Positions 31,823-31,882 of a stretch of 31,882 nucleotides of DNA are shown piece after piece. The DNA lies in the NCBI GenBank assembly GCA_937907705.1, contig CALCVP010000046.1:1-31882 (forward strand), given 5' to 3'. Position 1 is the stretch's first letter. Each line of letters begins with the position of its first letter. The position numbers and the translations under genes are program-made. The notes below the pieces were generated by a model that had not been told where the DNA came from, searched no databases, and saw only the letters and a list, made by a program, of their open reading frames with translations. This stretch comes from an uncultured Prevotella sp. Lineage in GTDB: Bacteria > Bacteroidota > Bacteroidia > Bacteroidales > Bacteroidaceae.

Positions 31823-31882
31823 GAAAGAAAATTGTAGCAGGCAACTGGAAAATGAACATGAACCTGCAAGACGGTGTTGCTC
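31819..31882 (+). CDS. tpiA: Triosephosphate isomerase, 5' end
   Basis: Only 21 codons lie in the window, MRKKIVAGNWKMNMNLQDGV and one more, but this is the invariant N terminus of the enzyme with the substrate-binding NWKMN (Asn and Lys of the active site). It interconverts DHAP and glyceraldehyde-3-phosphate in glycolysis. The start overlaps the stop of the upstream gene (ATGA). It runs off the right edge. Confidence 0.95.
   Translation, partial: MRKKIVAGNWKMNMNLQDGVA

Overview
The window comes from a Bacteroidales chromosome, most likely Prevotella or a close relative (inference). Support: 16S methyltransferase, AroA, TsaE and TpiA genes in Bacteroidales-style neighbourhoods, the type IX secretion genes porW and porX, many lipoproteins with a Cys lipobox, GC of roughly 45-50%, and repeated Bacteroidetes promoters (TTTG, 19-21 bp, TAnnTTTG) with few Shine-Dalgarno sequences. 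No phage, transposase or CRISPR array was seen; this looks like a core chromosome with some lineage-specific loci.

Layout. 1-2126 (minus): AI-2E-family transporter with a possible small membrane protein after it, and thymidine kinase. 2221-3773 (plus): rsmI and a coiled-coil lipoprotein. 3958-5259 (minus): a lipoprotein and a possible 31-residue lipoprotein. 5868-6728 (plus): OmpA-family lipoprotein. 6871-14259 (minus): a seven-gene unit encoding a CHASE2 membrane sensor, an exported caspase-like protease with Sel1 repeats, a DUF4384 protein, an unknown exported protein, an NTF2-like protein, a TPR/beta-barrel protein and a small HTH protein. 14968-17361 (plus): a frameshifted ECF sigma factor, a membrane anti-sigma-like protein, a small exported protein and an outer-membrane barrel. 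17518-19409 (minus): tRNA-Pro(GGG), a cyclophilin, an exported protein and a probable 6S RNA. 19897-27536 (plus): aroA, a Cys-rich membrane protein, porW, porX and tsaE. 27856-29280 (minus): CCA-adding/poly(A) polymerase-type enzyme. 29353-31882 (plus): a lipoprotein, DUF1599, a DoxX/MauE-like membrane protein and the start of tpiA.

How the genes may work together. The CHASE2-to-HTH genes overlap or nearly touch, and all but the HTH protein look exported or membrane-bound. They could form an envelope-sensing module whose effector is a periplasmic caspase-fold protease; this is the best candidate for an undescribed system. PorX (response regulator plus PglZ domain) and PorW link the aroA-tsaE block to type IX secretion. 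The sigma/anti-sigma/barrel group looks like a second envelope-response locus, with its sigma gene currently broken or misread.

The strongest non-coding signal is a set of four intergenic arrays (about 1386-1481, 5493-5590, 14763-14859 and 27637-27725) in which a TGC-type anchor recurs every 22 bp, often with a half-step at 11 bp. They form perfect inverted repeats and in one case the terminator of tdk. Their anchors differ between arrays (TGCAATC in three, TGCCCA in the fourth) while the period is kept.
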